This document shows positions 9,033-17,365 of a DNA stretch of 49,251 nt, piece after piece. A program made the translations under genes and the position numbers. The stretch comes from Mangrovicoccus sp. HB161399. GTDB lineage: Bacteria > Pseudomonadota > Alphaproteobacteria > Rhodobacterales > Rhodobacteraceae. The notes beneath the pieces are model-generated. The model was not told the origin of the DNA and ran no database searches. It saw only the letters and a list, made by a program, of their open reading frames with translations. How positions within the stretch are numbered: the first letter of the stretch is position 1; each line of letters opens with the position of its first letter. The stretch spans positions 1 to 49,251 of the forward strand of contig NZ_JAATVU010000043.1 of assembly GCF_013184745.1 (NCBI RefSeq). The letters are read 5' to 3'.

Positions 9033-9944
9033 TCAGCCGCTCCGCTCCGGGTGCGCCGCGAGAATGGCGTCGCGCACCGCGGAGACCCGCTTGTCGGTTT
9101 CCATGTCCGAGCGCAGCGCGACCGTCATGTCGAGCGAATAGTTGAACTCCTCGGGGCGGATCTGCCGGACCTGGCCGCTGTCCTCCCAGCGCTGCGCATA
9201 ATGCGTCGGCAGGTAGCCGATATGGGTGCCTGCGAGAATGAAATAGGCGATCCCCTCCATTGTCCAGGAGGCCGCCGAGGTGGTGGGCGGTGCCGAGAAG
9301 CGGATCGTCTGCGGCAGCGTGTAGCCGCGCGTGACCCAGTCGGCCTCCTCCACCGCCGACAGGTCCACCCCGTGCGGCGCCGCGTCGAAGAACGGGTGGC
9401 CGAGGCCGCAATAGACCGCGTGCTCCTCGTCGAAGAGATGTTCGTAGGAGAGGCTCGGCGTCTTGGTCCCGAACCAGGACACCGCGATGTCGGCATCCTT
9501 CTTCAGCAGCGCGCCTTCGGTGGCGCCGGGCGCGAAATGGTGGATCTCGAACTGCAGGTAGGGATGGTCGGCGCGCAGCCGGTGCAGCGCCCGCGTCAGA
9601 TGCGCCCGCGGATTGGTCAGGATGTCGTCGAGCAGCGCGATCCGCACCGTGCCCACCAGGTCGTCCTGGGTCGCCTCGATCCGGTTGATGAAATCCCCCA
9701 GATCCCGCAGCAGCTTGTAGGTCGACTGCAGCACCACCTCGCCCTGGTCGGTCAGCGCGAAGCCCGACCGGCCGCGTTCGCACAGCCGGAATCCCAGCCG
9801 GATCTCCAGGTTCGAGATCTGCGTCGAGATCGTCGAGGCCGCGACGTTCAGCCGGTCCTGCGCGGCGGCAAAGCCGCCGCTCTCCGCCACGGCCACGAAG
9901 ACCCTCAGCAGGTGGATGTCGGCGTCCCGGACCTTCTTCAGCAT
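9033..9944 (-). CDS. LysR-family transcriptional regulator
   Basis: A 303-residue regulator. The N-terminal winged helix-turn-helix is clear: DIHLLRVFVAVAESGGFAAA then LNVAASTISTQISNLE, residues 9-47, with the typical LysR pattern. The remaining ~210 residues form a periplasmic-binding-like effector domain. It is transcribed divergently from the cupin-agmatinase pair with 135 bases between starts, the classic arrangement for a LysR protein that controls its divergent neighbour. The likely ligand is the pathway substrate or an intermediate (inference). It converges tail to tail with the FAD oxidoreductase. Confidence 0.93.
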   Translation of the reverse strand: MLKKVRDADIHLLRVFVAVAESGGFAAAQDRLNVAASTISTQISNLEIRLGFRLCERGRSGFALTDQGEVVLQSTYKLLRDLGDFINRIEATQDDLVGTVRIALLDDILTNPRAHLTRALHRLRADHPYLQFEIHHFAPGATEGALLKKDADIAVSWFGTKTPSLSYEHLFDEEHAVYCGLGHPFFDAAPHGVDLSAVEEADWVTRGYTLPQTIRFSAPPTTSAASWTMEGIAYFILAGTHIGYLPTHYAQRWEDSGQVRQIRPEEFNYSLDMTVALRSDMETDKRVSAVRDAILAAHPERSG

Positions 9945-9974
9945 GGCGATACCGCTACTCGCGTCGATCTACGA

Positions 9975-9990
9975 CATGAATACTTCCATG
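9975..9990. promoter_or_regulatory. candidate LysR operator
   Basis: CATG-AATACTTC-CATG is an imperfect 16-base dyad in the most AT-rich part of the lysR-cupin intergenic region (9945-10079). It begins 31 bases upstream of the LysR ATG. A second, perfect 10-base palindrome CCGGTACCGG lies at 10022-10031. Position and symmetry are the only support. Confidence 0.3.
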
Positions 9991-10079
9991 ATTTTTCGTC
10001 CGAGGCAAAGCCCGTAGCTCACCGGTACCGGCCGCAGTGCGCGCCGCACAGAACTCCAGCCTCCCGGAAGGAACTCCGA

Positions 10080-10451
10080 ATGTCGATCCACACTGTCTTC
10101 CACATCGTGCCCGAAGGCGCCGAGAACATCGCGCTGGAGCCCTGCTCCGTGGTTCCGCCCGAGGCCGTGATCGACGGCACGCCCGTCGAGCAGGGCGCGT
10201 TGATCCACGAATCCGCCGACGGCAAGTTCATTGTCGGCGTCTGGGAAAGCACCCCCTATGCCGAGGCCTTCGACGGCTATCCGGGCGACGAGTTCTGCCA
10301 CGTCCTGTCGGGCCGGGTCACGCTGACCGACGCCGCGGGCAACGCGAAGACCTTCGCCGCCGGGCAGTCCTATTTCGTGCCGAAGGGCTTCGAGGGGACC
10401 TTCCGCGTCGAGGAAACCATGCGCAAGTACTACGCGCTCTACCTGGGCTGA
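10080..10451 (+). CDS. small cupin-domain protein
   Basis: A 123-residue single cupin. The core GDEFCHVLSGRVTLTD (69-84) keeps Glu71 and His74 of the first cupin motif, and GQSYFVPKGFEGTF (95-108) is the second. It resembles the Cupin_3/DUF861 group found with amine and ureide catabolism. The start is supported by AAGGA upstream of ATG. It precedes the agmatinase-family gene by six bases in what is surely one transcript. A role in binding or isomerising a pathway intermediate is possible, but the reaction is unknown. Confidence 0.82.
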   Translation: MSIHTVFHIVPEGAENIALEPCSVVPPEAVIDGTPVEQGALIHESADGKFIVGVWESTPYAEAFDGYPGDEFCHVLSGRVTLTDAAGNAKTFAAGQSYFVPKGFEGTFRVEETMRKYYALYLG

Positions 10452-10457
10452 CGCGCC

Positions 10458-11420
10458 ATGGGTATGACCGGAATGTCCTTCAACAAGCCGCTCGGCGGCA
10501 ACGAGATGCCGCGCTTCGGCGGGCTGCCGACGATGATGCGGCTGCCCCATCACGCCTCGGCCGCGGGGCTCGACGTCGCCTTCGTCGGCATCCCGATGGA
10601 TATCGGCACCTCGAACCGCTCGGGCACGCGCTTCGGTCCGCGCCAGGTGCGGGCGGAGTCGGCGATGATCCGGCCCTACAACATGTGGACCAAGATCTCG
10701 CCCTTCGACTCGCTGAACATCGGCGACATCGGCGACATTGCCATCGACACCTTCGACCTGAAGAACTCGGTCCGGCTGATCGAGGAGGCCTATGACGAGA
10801 TCCTGTCGCATGGCGCCATCCCGATGGGCATCGGCGGCGACCACACGCTGACCTATCCGATCCTGCGGGCGATGCGGAAGAAGCACGGTCCGGTCGGGCT
10901 GATCCATGTCGATGCCCATGCCGACATCAACGACCTGATGTTCGGCGAGAAGATCGCCCATGGCACGCCGTTCCGGCGCTCCTTCGAGGACGAACTGCTG
11001 GACCCGTCCCGGGTGGTGCAGATCGGGCTGCGGGCCACCGGCTACGAGGCCGGGGATTTCGACTGGCCCCGGCAGCAGGGCTGGCGCGTCGTGCAGGCCG
11101 AGGAGATCTGGTACAAGTCGCTGGCGCCCCTGATGGCGGAGGTTCGCGCGCAGATGGGCGACGGGCCGGTCTATGTCAGCTTCGACATCGACAGCTTCGA
11201 TCCGGCCTATGCGCCGGGCACCGGCACGACCGAGCCGGGCGGGCTGACCTCGCACCAGGGGATCGAGCTGATCCGCGGCTGCGCCGGGCTGGACATCGTC
11301 GGCTGCGACCTGGTGGAAGTCTCGCCGCCCTATGACCAGAGCGGCGCCACGGCGAACCTCGCGGCGAACATCCTGTTCGAGATGCTCTGCGTCCTGCCGG
11401 GCGCGAAGCCGCGGGACTGA
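10458..11420 (+). CDS. speB: agmatinase / guanidino-acid ureohydrolase
   Basis: A 320-residue binuclear manganese ureohydrolase of the arginase/agmatinase family, which cleaves a guanidino group to urea plus amine. All six metal ligands are present: His129 in GGDHT, Asp152, His154 and Asp156 in VDAHAD, and Asp243 and Asp245 in SFDIDSFDP. The substrate-loop sequence APGTGTTEPGGLT is agmatinase-like, but guanidinobutyrase and guanidinopropionase share it, so the substrate is not fixed by sequence. It is co-transcribed with the cupin. With oxidase, dehydrogenase and symporter nearby it argues for guanidino-compound or polyamine catabolism. Alternative in-frame ATGs at 10464 and 10473 cannot be excluded. 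Confidence 0.88.
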   Translation: MGMTGMSFNKPLGGNEMPRFGGLPTMMRLPHHASAAGLDVAFVGIPMDIGTSNRSGTRFGPRQVRAESAMIRPYNMWTKISPFDSLNIGDIGDIAIDTFDLKNSVRLIEEAYDEILSHGAIPMGIGGDHTLTYPILRAMRKKHGPVGLIHVDAHADINDLMFGEKIAHGTPFRRSFEDELLDPSRVVQIGLRATGYEAGDFDWPRQQGWRVVQAEEIWYKSLAPLMAEVRAQMGDGPVYVSFDIDSFDPAYAPGTGTTEPGGLTSHQGIELIRGCAGLDIVGCDLVEVSPPYDQSGATANLAANILFEMLCVLPGAKPRD

Positions 11421-11444
11421 GCCGCGGGCAAGGGGGCGGCGGGG

Positions 11445-11720
11445 CTATTTCCGCCGCTGCCTGCCGCGCCGCACGGCCCAGAGGGCGAAGCCGAGCACCG
11501 CGAGCGTCACGCCGCCGATCCAGGGCACGAAGGGCGCCATGTCCTCGTCGGTCAGCGGCCCCTCGCCGCCGGGCACGGCGATCCACACGATCGCGGCGAC
11601 CACGGAGGCCGCCAGAAGGTAGCGCACCCAGGCCGGGCGGATGTTGCGCAGCTCGACCTTGTGCCGCCCCAGCGGGTCGCGGCCGAAGACGGGTCCCTGC
11701 CGATCCTTGTCTGCCGTCAT
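11445..11720 (-). CDS. small two-helix membrane protein
   Basis: A 91-residue protein of no recognised family. It has a charged N-terminus, then two hydrophobic helices, about residues 33-50 (YLLAASVVAAIVWIAV) and 66-83 (PWIGGVTLAVLGFALWAV), and an Arg/Lys-rich tail, so both ends probably face the cytoplasm. GGAGAG five bases before ATG supports the start. It begins 75 bases after the large effector gene on the same strand with no clear terminator between, so co-transcription is possible. A role as accessory or protective protein for the effector is speculation; it may be unrelated housekeeping. Confidence 0.7.
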   Translation of the reverse strand: MTADKDRQGPVFGRDPLGRHKVELRNIRPAWVRYLLAASVVAAIVWIAVPGGEGPLTDEDMAPFVPWIGGVTLAVLGFALWAVRRGRQRRK

Positions 11721-11795
11721 TCAACTCTCCTGTCAGATGCAGAACTACTACAAGCCCGGCCCCGCTTTGCATCCCGCAAAATCTGCTCCGGCATC

Positions 11796-14700
11796 CTAGG
11801 TGCCGCGGCTGATATATCGGAGAACCTCGGACATCGGGATTTCGGGCGACCACCAGCCGCCATGCGGCGTTGACGGATCCGGAAGCCAGACCCGGTAGGT
11901 CCCGGTCTGGCCCTCGCCCGTGGGCGGCGTCCGGTGGATGACCATCGAGCCTTCGCCCAGCGGGCGGCTCGGGCGGACGGAGGACGGGTCGGGGCTGCTT
12001 ATGATCACGGCATGGGACTGGTTTGCCGTGTTGCCCTCGCCCATGTAGTCACGCTGGTATTCGCGCCCATGGGCGGCATCGCGTTGCTGGCGAATCTGGT
12101 CGGTATCGTAGACGACCCGCTCGCTGCCATCCGGCATCCGCTCGCCCGACACGGATTTGACGTCGATGATATGGACCGAACCGTCCGGATCGACGACCAT
12201 CGCGCCGGTCGAACTGTCGGGCCTGGTGCCGCCGCGGGTTTCGCCTTCGGGCCGGATGGTCTCGGTCGTGCCGGCATTGTTGTTGGTCAACCCGAGTTCG
12301 GACAGGGCTGCCCTTTCTTCCGCTATTCCCCGGACATGCGACTCGACCAGCCGGTCGTAGCCCGCCGACCAAGTGTCGTAGCTCTGCTTCGGATCTGCGT
12401 CGCTCCGCTGGTACCTTTCCCAGCGCAGCTCCTTCGCGACCGGATCGATGTTGCCATCCGCATCCAGCCGGACGTCGCCGTGCATGGCTTCTTGCGCCGC
12501 GGCATCATGCTCAGCGATCCTGGAATCAAGATCGGCGTCGCTGAGTTCCTGATGCGGCCGGTCGGACGCCGGCGGCTGGCTGTCCGGAGACGTGGACTGC
12601 TGCGGGGACTCCGGCGCGGCATCTGCGTCGGGAGCAGGCGCCGGAGTGTCGGAGGGAGTTTCCGGAGCGGCATCGGCCGGTCTCTGCGCGCCGGGTTCCG
12701 CAGGCGCAGGCGCCTCCGCGGGCCTGTCGGCCGTGGTGCCCTCGGCATCTCCGTCAACCGACCTTGCCGATGGGGTTTCCCCGGGTGGGACAGCCTCGGA
12801 GGGGCTGTCGGCCGCAGCTTCCGGCGCGGCGCTCTCGGGGCCGGGCTCCGCTGCGGCGGGATCGCCCGAAAGGGCCGCGTCGACCTGTTCGGAGAGGTCG
12901 TTGCTCTCCAGCGGACGCTCGGGATCGGGGCCGTCGCCGCCGCTGCCGCAGGTCGTGTTGGCGATCCGGCAGGAAGCCCCGAGCTGGTCGCTGGTCACGT
13001 AGTCGAGCCCGTTGTCGAGCGGACGCTGCTCCTCGAAGCCCATCTCGCGCAGCGCGTCGCTCTCCACCGGCTGGGCCGGCGTCTCGGCGAATTGCGCCGC
13101 CTCGGCAGCGCGGTGCTCGGAAGTCATCTCCTCGCCGGAGCGCCCGGCCGCTTCCTGCCGCAGCTGCGCATCCTGGGCCGGATCGCGCGGCGCCTCGGCC
13201 TCATGGCGGGCCGGGGCCGCCTCCGCTTCCGGCCGCGCGGCCGGAGCCTCGGCATCCGCATCCGGGCGCCGCGCCGGGCCGCCTTCGGGGCCGGGAGGCA
13301 GCGGCGGCGCGCCCTCCCCGGCCACCACCGGGCGCTGCGGCATCTCCGGCTGGACATCCGCCCCGCTGTCGGGGGCGGGCGCGTCCCGCGCGGGCTCCGG
13401 CGCGGCGGCGGCACCCTCGGCGGGGGCTGCGGGCGCCTCCGCCTCCGGCTGGCGCGGCGCAGGCTCCGGGCCCGCTGCAGGCGCCGGCGCATCGGCAGGC
13501 GCGGCGGCCCCGGGAGGCGGCCCGCCTTCGGGCACCTCGGCATGCGGCGGCGGCGTCTCCGGCGTCCGCGGCGGCGCCTCGGCGGGATGGGCCGCGCCGC
13601 CTTCGGGCGGCGGCGCTCCGCCCTCGCCATGCGGGGCGCCGCCGCCGCGCATCGCGCCGTGCAGCCCGTGGCCCATCTGCGCGATGCCGTAGATCCCGCC
13701 CCACTCCTCGCCGAGCGCGCCCTGGATCACCGCATCCTCGATCGCGTCGAGCGTCTGGGTCTCGGCCATGTCGAAGGCCGCCTGCCGCATCGCGGCGCGT
13801 CCCGCCGCCCCCTCGACCGCGCGGATGCCCTGCAATTCGGCGGACATCTGCGCCCCGCCCGCCACGGCCAGGGTCGCGGTGCCCACCTGCATCGCGATCT
13901 CGCCCGCCTGCTTGGTGTCCTCGGTCATCTGCTCGGACTCGACCAGCAGCTCCTCCGCGGTCTGGGCGGTCATCGCGTCGACCAGGTTCTTGATGAAGAG
14001 CAGGCTCTGGTAATAGGCCGCCAGCAGACCGACCGAGATCGTCCAGCCGCCCACCGTGACCATGACGTTGCCGCAGAAGGTGATGACCGGCAGGCAGACC
14101 GGCGTGGCCCAGCCCAGCGTGGCGACGATGACCGCGGCCATGATCGCCATGACCACCCCCGCCAGCGCGACGATCGATCCGAGGATCACGGTGATGCCGG
14201 TGGCGATGTCGGCGGCGGATTTCAGCAGGTTTCCCAGCGGATCGCGGGCCCATTGCTCGCCGTCGAAAAGGTTGAGCGCGCCCGAGGCGACCTTGGAAAG
14301 GCCCGACAGCACGCCCTCCAGCGGGCCGGTCGGGTCGAAGATGCCGATCAGCGCATGGCCGATGCCCTCCATGCTGAAATCCGGCCAGCCGATCTCGGAA
14401 ACCGAGCCGAACAGGTCGTCGCGCATCAGCCCGAGCGCGATCCCCGCCTTGTCCAGGCCCGACAGCCCGTCGAGATCGGATCCGTATTCCTCCTCCAGCT
14501 GGGACAGGCGCGCGGCGCGGCGCTCCTGCGCGCGCTGCTGCTCTTCCGCCTGCTTGGCGCGCTGCTCCTCGGTCAGCTCCGGCTCGCCGAAGATCGAGCT
14601 GCGCAGATCCACCCGGCGGCGGCCTTCGTAGCCGCGCGGCAGCGGCGACGGCCCCTCGGGCGCGGCCGGATCCTCGGTGCGCTGGATGGTGCCGCGGTTC

Positions 14701-16721
14701 TCCTTGGCCAGGGTCTCGGTGCCCGGCACACGGGCGGCGTCCTGCTGGTAGCCGGTCTGGATCGAAGCAAGCACCGCCGCACGGGCGGCCGCGCGCTTGC
14801 CGATCGCGTCGGCCTCGGCATCCATCCGGTCGGCCTCGGCCTCGATCGCCTGCGGCTTCTCGGCCACCGCCTCCACTGCGCCGCGGGCGGTCTGGGCCTC
14901 GCCCTCCATCTCGCCGATCCGGGTGTCGGTCGCCTCCGCGGCGGCAGAGGCCTCGTCGATCTGGCCGCGCGCCTCCTCGTTCTTCGCCGTCGCGGCGGCG
15001 GCATCCTGGGCCAGCTCGCCGGCCCGCGTCGCGGTCATCGACACCGCCTGGTCCATCGTCGCGGAATCGCCCGAGACCGAGGACATCTGCCCGGCCTGCT
15101 CCTGGTTCGATTCCGCCGCCTCCGGATCGTCCGGCGTCGTAGAGGCCGCCTCGGCCGAGGTTTCCGCCGCCTCCGACGCCATCGGCCCGCTTTCGCCCGC
15201 AGCCTCGCCGGCCTCGGCGGCATAGTCGGGCGCCTCGGCCGCCACGGTGGCGGCCTTCTCCTCGGAAGTGCCGAGCGCCGATTCCGACTGCTCGATCACC
15301 GAGCGGCGGAAATCCAGCTGCGAGCGCGCATTGCCGAGCCCGCCTTCGGCCTCGGCCACATGGGTCTGGACCAGCGCGATATTGCCCCGCATCAGCGCGG
15401 CATTGGCCTTCTCCTGGCGCGCGGTCAGGCGCATCGCATGGGCCGCATCCTGCGTCGCCTGCAGCTGGCCGGCCAGCAGCTGGACCCGCGCCTCGCCCTC
15501 GAAATCCGGCACCATCGCCTCGCCGTCGGCATTGACCGGCGCGACGATCTCCGGCGTCTCGATCTTCGGCGGTTCGGGCGGCACCGGCAGCTGCGCCGCC
15601 TCGGCCATCGCCTGCTGGGCGGCATTGAGCTCGGCCCCGGCGCCGTCGGCTGCTTTCTCCTCCGGCGGGGCCGCCTCGCCGCCGCCCTGGCCCGCGGCCA
15701 CCGGCTCGCCGGGCTGGTCGGCCTTGGCCTCGACCTCGGCGGCGGCGGCATCGACCTTCGGCGCCTCGGCCGCGGGACGGTCGGCATCGGGCTTGGCAGG
15801 CCCCTTCAGCGCCTCGGCCTGCGCCGCCTTCTCGGCCTCGTCGATTTCCGGCTTGGGCTCGTCGGGGTCGGGCGGATCCTCGTCGCCGACCTCCTCCTCG
15901 ATCTCCTCGTTCATCCGCGATTCGGGCCCCGCGCCGTCCTCCGGGTGGCGGTTGTCGGCAGGCGCGCGCTGGATCAGGCCCGGTCCCGCCGCGCCGCCCT
16001 CGGCCTGCTGGGCGGTATGCGTGGCCTCATGCGCCATCAGCCCGGCATCCGAGGCCGACTGCCCCGGCCCGAGCCAGATGTGGTTGCGATGGGTGAAGGC
16101 CTTGGCGCCGATCGAGGCGGTGGCATCGCGCGAGCGCGCATCGTCATGCACCCGCACATCCGACAGGTCGCGGCCGAGCTGCGGCTCGATCCGCGCGCGC
16201 ACCCCCGGATCCATCGGCGCGCCGGCCCCGGGCCGCGACACCGCATCGGCCGCGCCTGCGCTCGGCCGCGGCGCCGCGCCGGTCTCCTTGCGCTGGACCG
16301 CCCCTTCCTGTTCCGCCGCGCAATCCGGACAGGGCACCGCCCCGCCCGCGGCCTCGGCTTCCGCGCAGGCGCTGCACTTGCGCTGGACCGTCGCCGGCCG
16401 CCCGGCCAGGACCGCCGCCGCCATGCCCGCCCCGCCGGACACCCGGTCGGCAACCCCGTCCGCCTCCGCCTCGAAGGCGTCGCCGGGAGCATTGATCTCG
16501 AGCTTGGGCTGGATCAGCGGGCCGTCATCCGCGCCGTCCCCGCCGGGCACGGGCCCGTGCGGACTGCGCTGCAGGAAGGCCGGAAGCGGACCTGCCGCCT
16601 CCGCGCCGCCCGCGCCGAGATAGCTGGGCAGACCCGCCCGCGCCTCGCCCCCCTCGGGCGAGGCCGGCCGGGCACGGGAGGATTCGGACCCGCTGCGCCG
16701 GGCGGAGGCGAGATCTGCCAT
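11796..16721 (-). CDS. eCIS effector/cargo candidate with DUF4157 domain and C-terminal nuclease-like tip
   Basis: A 1641-residue modular protein. Residues 75-100 have the LEINAPGDAFEAEADGVADR segment typical of DUF4157 proteins, then two CxxC pairs (Cys116/119, 131/134). The DUF4157 (eCIS core) domain spans about 170-250 with metallopeptidase-like HEATH (His231, Glu232, His235). An Ala/Glu-rich, probably coiled-coil region (about 380-670) follows. Next come two hydrophobic stretches (about 840-870 and 885-910), long Pro/Ala/Glu linkers (about 1027-1377), and a C-terminal tip whose RPD...DVK residues fit a PD-(D/E)XK nuclease. DUF4157 marks proteins tied to contractile injection particles, so this is probably cargo. 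ATG at 16721 is chosen: a GTG at 16802 lies inside the operator, upstream of the predicted transcript. Confidence 0.85.
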   Translation of the reverse strand: MADLASARRSGSESSRARPASPEGGEARAGLPSYLGAGGAEAAGPLPAFLQRSPHGPVPGGDGADDGPLIQPKLEINAPGDAFEAEADGVADRVSGGAGMAAAVLAGRPATVQRKCSACAEAEAAGGAVPCPDCAAEQEGAVQRKETGAAPRPSAGAADAVSRPGAGAPMDPGVRARIEPQLGRDLSDVRVHDDARSRDATASIGAKAFTHRNHIWLGPGQSASDAGLMAHEATHTAQQAEGGAAGPGLIQRAPADNRHPEDGAGPESRMNEEIEEEVGDEDPPDPDEPKPEIDEAEKAAQAEALKGPAKPDADRPAAEAPKVDAAAAEVEAKADQPGEPVAAGQGGGEAAPPEEKAADGAGAELNAAQQAMAEAAQLPVPPEPPKIETPEIVAPVNADGEAMVPDFEGEARVQLLAGQLQATQDAAHAMRLTARQEKANAALMRGNIALVQTHVAEAEGGLGNARSQLDFRRSVIEQSESALGTSEEKAATVAAEAPDYAAEAGEAAGESGPMASEAAETSAEAASTTPDDPEAAESNQEQAGQMSSVSGDSATMDQAVSMTATRAGELAQDAAAATAKNEEARGQIDEASAAAEATDTRIGEMEGEAQTARGAVEAVAEKPQAIEAEADRMDAEADAIGKRAAARAAVLASIQTGYQQDAARVPGTETLAKENRGTIQRTEDPAAPEGPSPLPRGYEGRRRVDLRSSIFGEPELTEEQRAKQAEEQQRAQERRAARLSQLEEEYGSDLDGLSGLDKAGIALGLMRDDLFGSVSEIGWPDFSMEGIGHALIGIFDPTGPLEGVLSGLSKVASGALNLFDGEQWARDPLGNLLKSAADIATGITVILGSIVALAGVVMAIMAAVIVATLGWATPVCLPVITFCGNVMVTVGGWTISVGLLAAYYQSLLFIKNLVDAMTAQTAEELLVESEQMTEDTKQAGEIAMQVGTATLAVAGGAQMSAELQGIRAVEGAAGRAAMRQAAFDMAETQTLDAIEDAVIQGALGEEWGGIYGIAQMGHGLHGAMRGGGAPHGEGGAPPPEGGAAHPAEAPPRTPETPPPHAEVPEGGPPPGAAAPADAPAPAAGPEPAPRQPEAEAPAAPAEGAAAAPEPARDAPAPDSGADVQPEMPQRPVVAGEGAPPLPPGPEGGPARRPDADAEAPAARPEAEAAPARHEAEAPRDPAQDAQLRQEAAGRSGEEMTSEHRAAEAAQFAETPAQPVESDALREMGFEEQRPLDNGLDYVTSDQLGASCRIANTTCGSGGDGPDPERPLESNDLSEQVDAALSGDPAAAEPGPESAAPEAAADSPSEAVPPGETPSARSVDGDAEGTTADRPAEAPAPAEPGAQRPADAAPETPSDTPAPAPDADAAPESPQQSTSPDSQPPASDRPHQELSDADLDSRIAEHDAAAQEAMHGDVRLDADGNIDPVAKELRWERYQRSDADPKQSYDTWSAGYDRLVESHVRGIAEERAALSELGLTNNNAGTTETIRPEGETRGGTRPDSSTGAMVVDPDGSVHIIDVKSVSGERMPDGSERVVYDTDQIRQQRDAAHGREYQRDYMGEGNTANQSHAVIISSPDPSSVRPSRPLGEGSMVIHRTPPTGEGQTGTYRVWLPDPSTPHGGWWSPEIPMSEVLRYISRGT
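11799..12233 (-). other. PD-(D/E)XK nuclease-like toxin domain
   Basis: Residues 1497-1641 of the DUF4157 protein. Arg1500-Pro1501-Asp1502 is followed 17 residues later by Asp1520-Val1521-Lys1522 at the end of a hydrophobic strand (SVHIIDVKSV). This is the spacing and context of the restriction-endonuclease-like fold seen in many polymorphic toxins: RPD, a beta-hairpin, then D-x-K. A charged helix follows (DTDQIRQQRDAAHGREYQ). DNA or RNA cleavage in the target cell is the inferred activity. Full fold assignment needs profile comparison. Confidence 0.6.
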
Positions 16722-17365
16722 GGGTTGCTGCTTCTCCACTGGCCGGCCGGGACGGCGCCCGGTCCGGAATTGCCCGGAACCAGACTGGCCCCTGCCGGTC
16801 ACCGCCCGGTCACCGGCCCGTCACGGCGTTCCGCGGCACGCTTTCGGCCGCCCGGAATTACGCCCGGAGTCGGGACCGGGGCAGGAATTCCGGACGTTGC
16901 CAAAGCGCTTGGACGGAACTCCCGCTTTCTTATGCGGCGGCTGCCCATTCCCGCTGCGCGGCCCTGCAAATCTCGGGCCGCCCCGTTTATGGAGAATCGG
17001 GCGCAGAGGGGTGTTGCCGGTTTTCCGGGCGGAGCGGCTGCCTCGGCCCGGGAATTCCTGCCGCAAAGGCCCATCTCCGCTGCATTCTTTTGCCTCCCTG
17101 CGGAGAAATCGCCGGACAGGGAAAGCCAAGCCATTTCAGAATCCTGCACCGCCGGGGACGGGAGCGCCAAACAGGGCGGACCTTGCCGCGGTCCGGAAAA
17201 ACCTGCCGCCGCCGCCCGAGAAACCCCGCCATTCCTATGGCTATCCGCGCCAAAAGCGGAAAATCGTACCCAAAAGGCGGGTTTTTCGTAATAATCGGAA
17301 TCGTAAAAAATACCTTAATGTTGGTGCGCGCACACAATTTCAATTGCCCTTCAGAAGGTGACCCG
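16722..17365. promoter_or_regulatory. divergent control region between effector and SARP genes
   Basis: This 644-base gap has no credible gene. It carries the effector promoter with three operator repeats (16780-16824, listed separately). It also has a hairpin CGGACC-N7-GGTCCG at 17177-17195, and an AT-rich stretch at 17280-17345 upstream of the SARP start that is the likely SARP promoter. In the latter, TCGTA recurs at 17264, 17286 and 17301. Confidence 0.6.
16780..16824 (-). promoter_or_regulatory. SARP-type operator and promoter of the effector gene
   Basis: Read on the minus strand: GTGACGGG (16824-16817), GTGACCGG (16813-16806) and GTGACCGG (16802-16795), starting exactly 11 bases apart. 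Seven bases later comes CAGTCTGG (16787-16780), whose CAGTCT fits a weak -10 (xANNNT). SARP activators are known to bind 7-base direct repeats at 11-base steps, the last lying 8 bases before the -10, which is exactly this layout. The predicted transcript would begin near 16775, about 54 bases before the ATG at 16721. Confidence 0.8.

Noticed and set aside
16719-16802. Upstream GTG start for the effector (27 extra residues)
   Set aside because: The GTG is part of an operator repeat and lies upstream of the predicted -10 and transcript start; the ATG at 16721 has a GGAGAAG site.
17177-17195. Intrinsic terminator upstream of the SARP gene
   Set aside because: The 6-bp stem is followed by A residues, not a T-run, and no plus-strand gene ends there.
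11934-17291. Open frame of 1785 codons on the plus strand
   Set aside because: Antisense shadow of the DUF4157 effector; Arg/Gly-rich, no family, no ribosome site.
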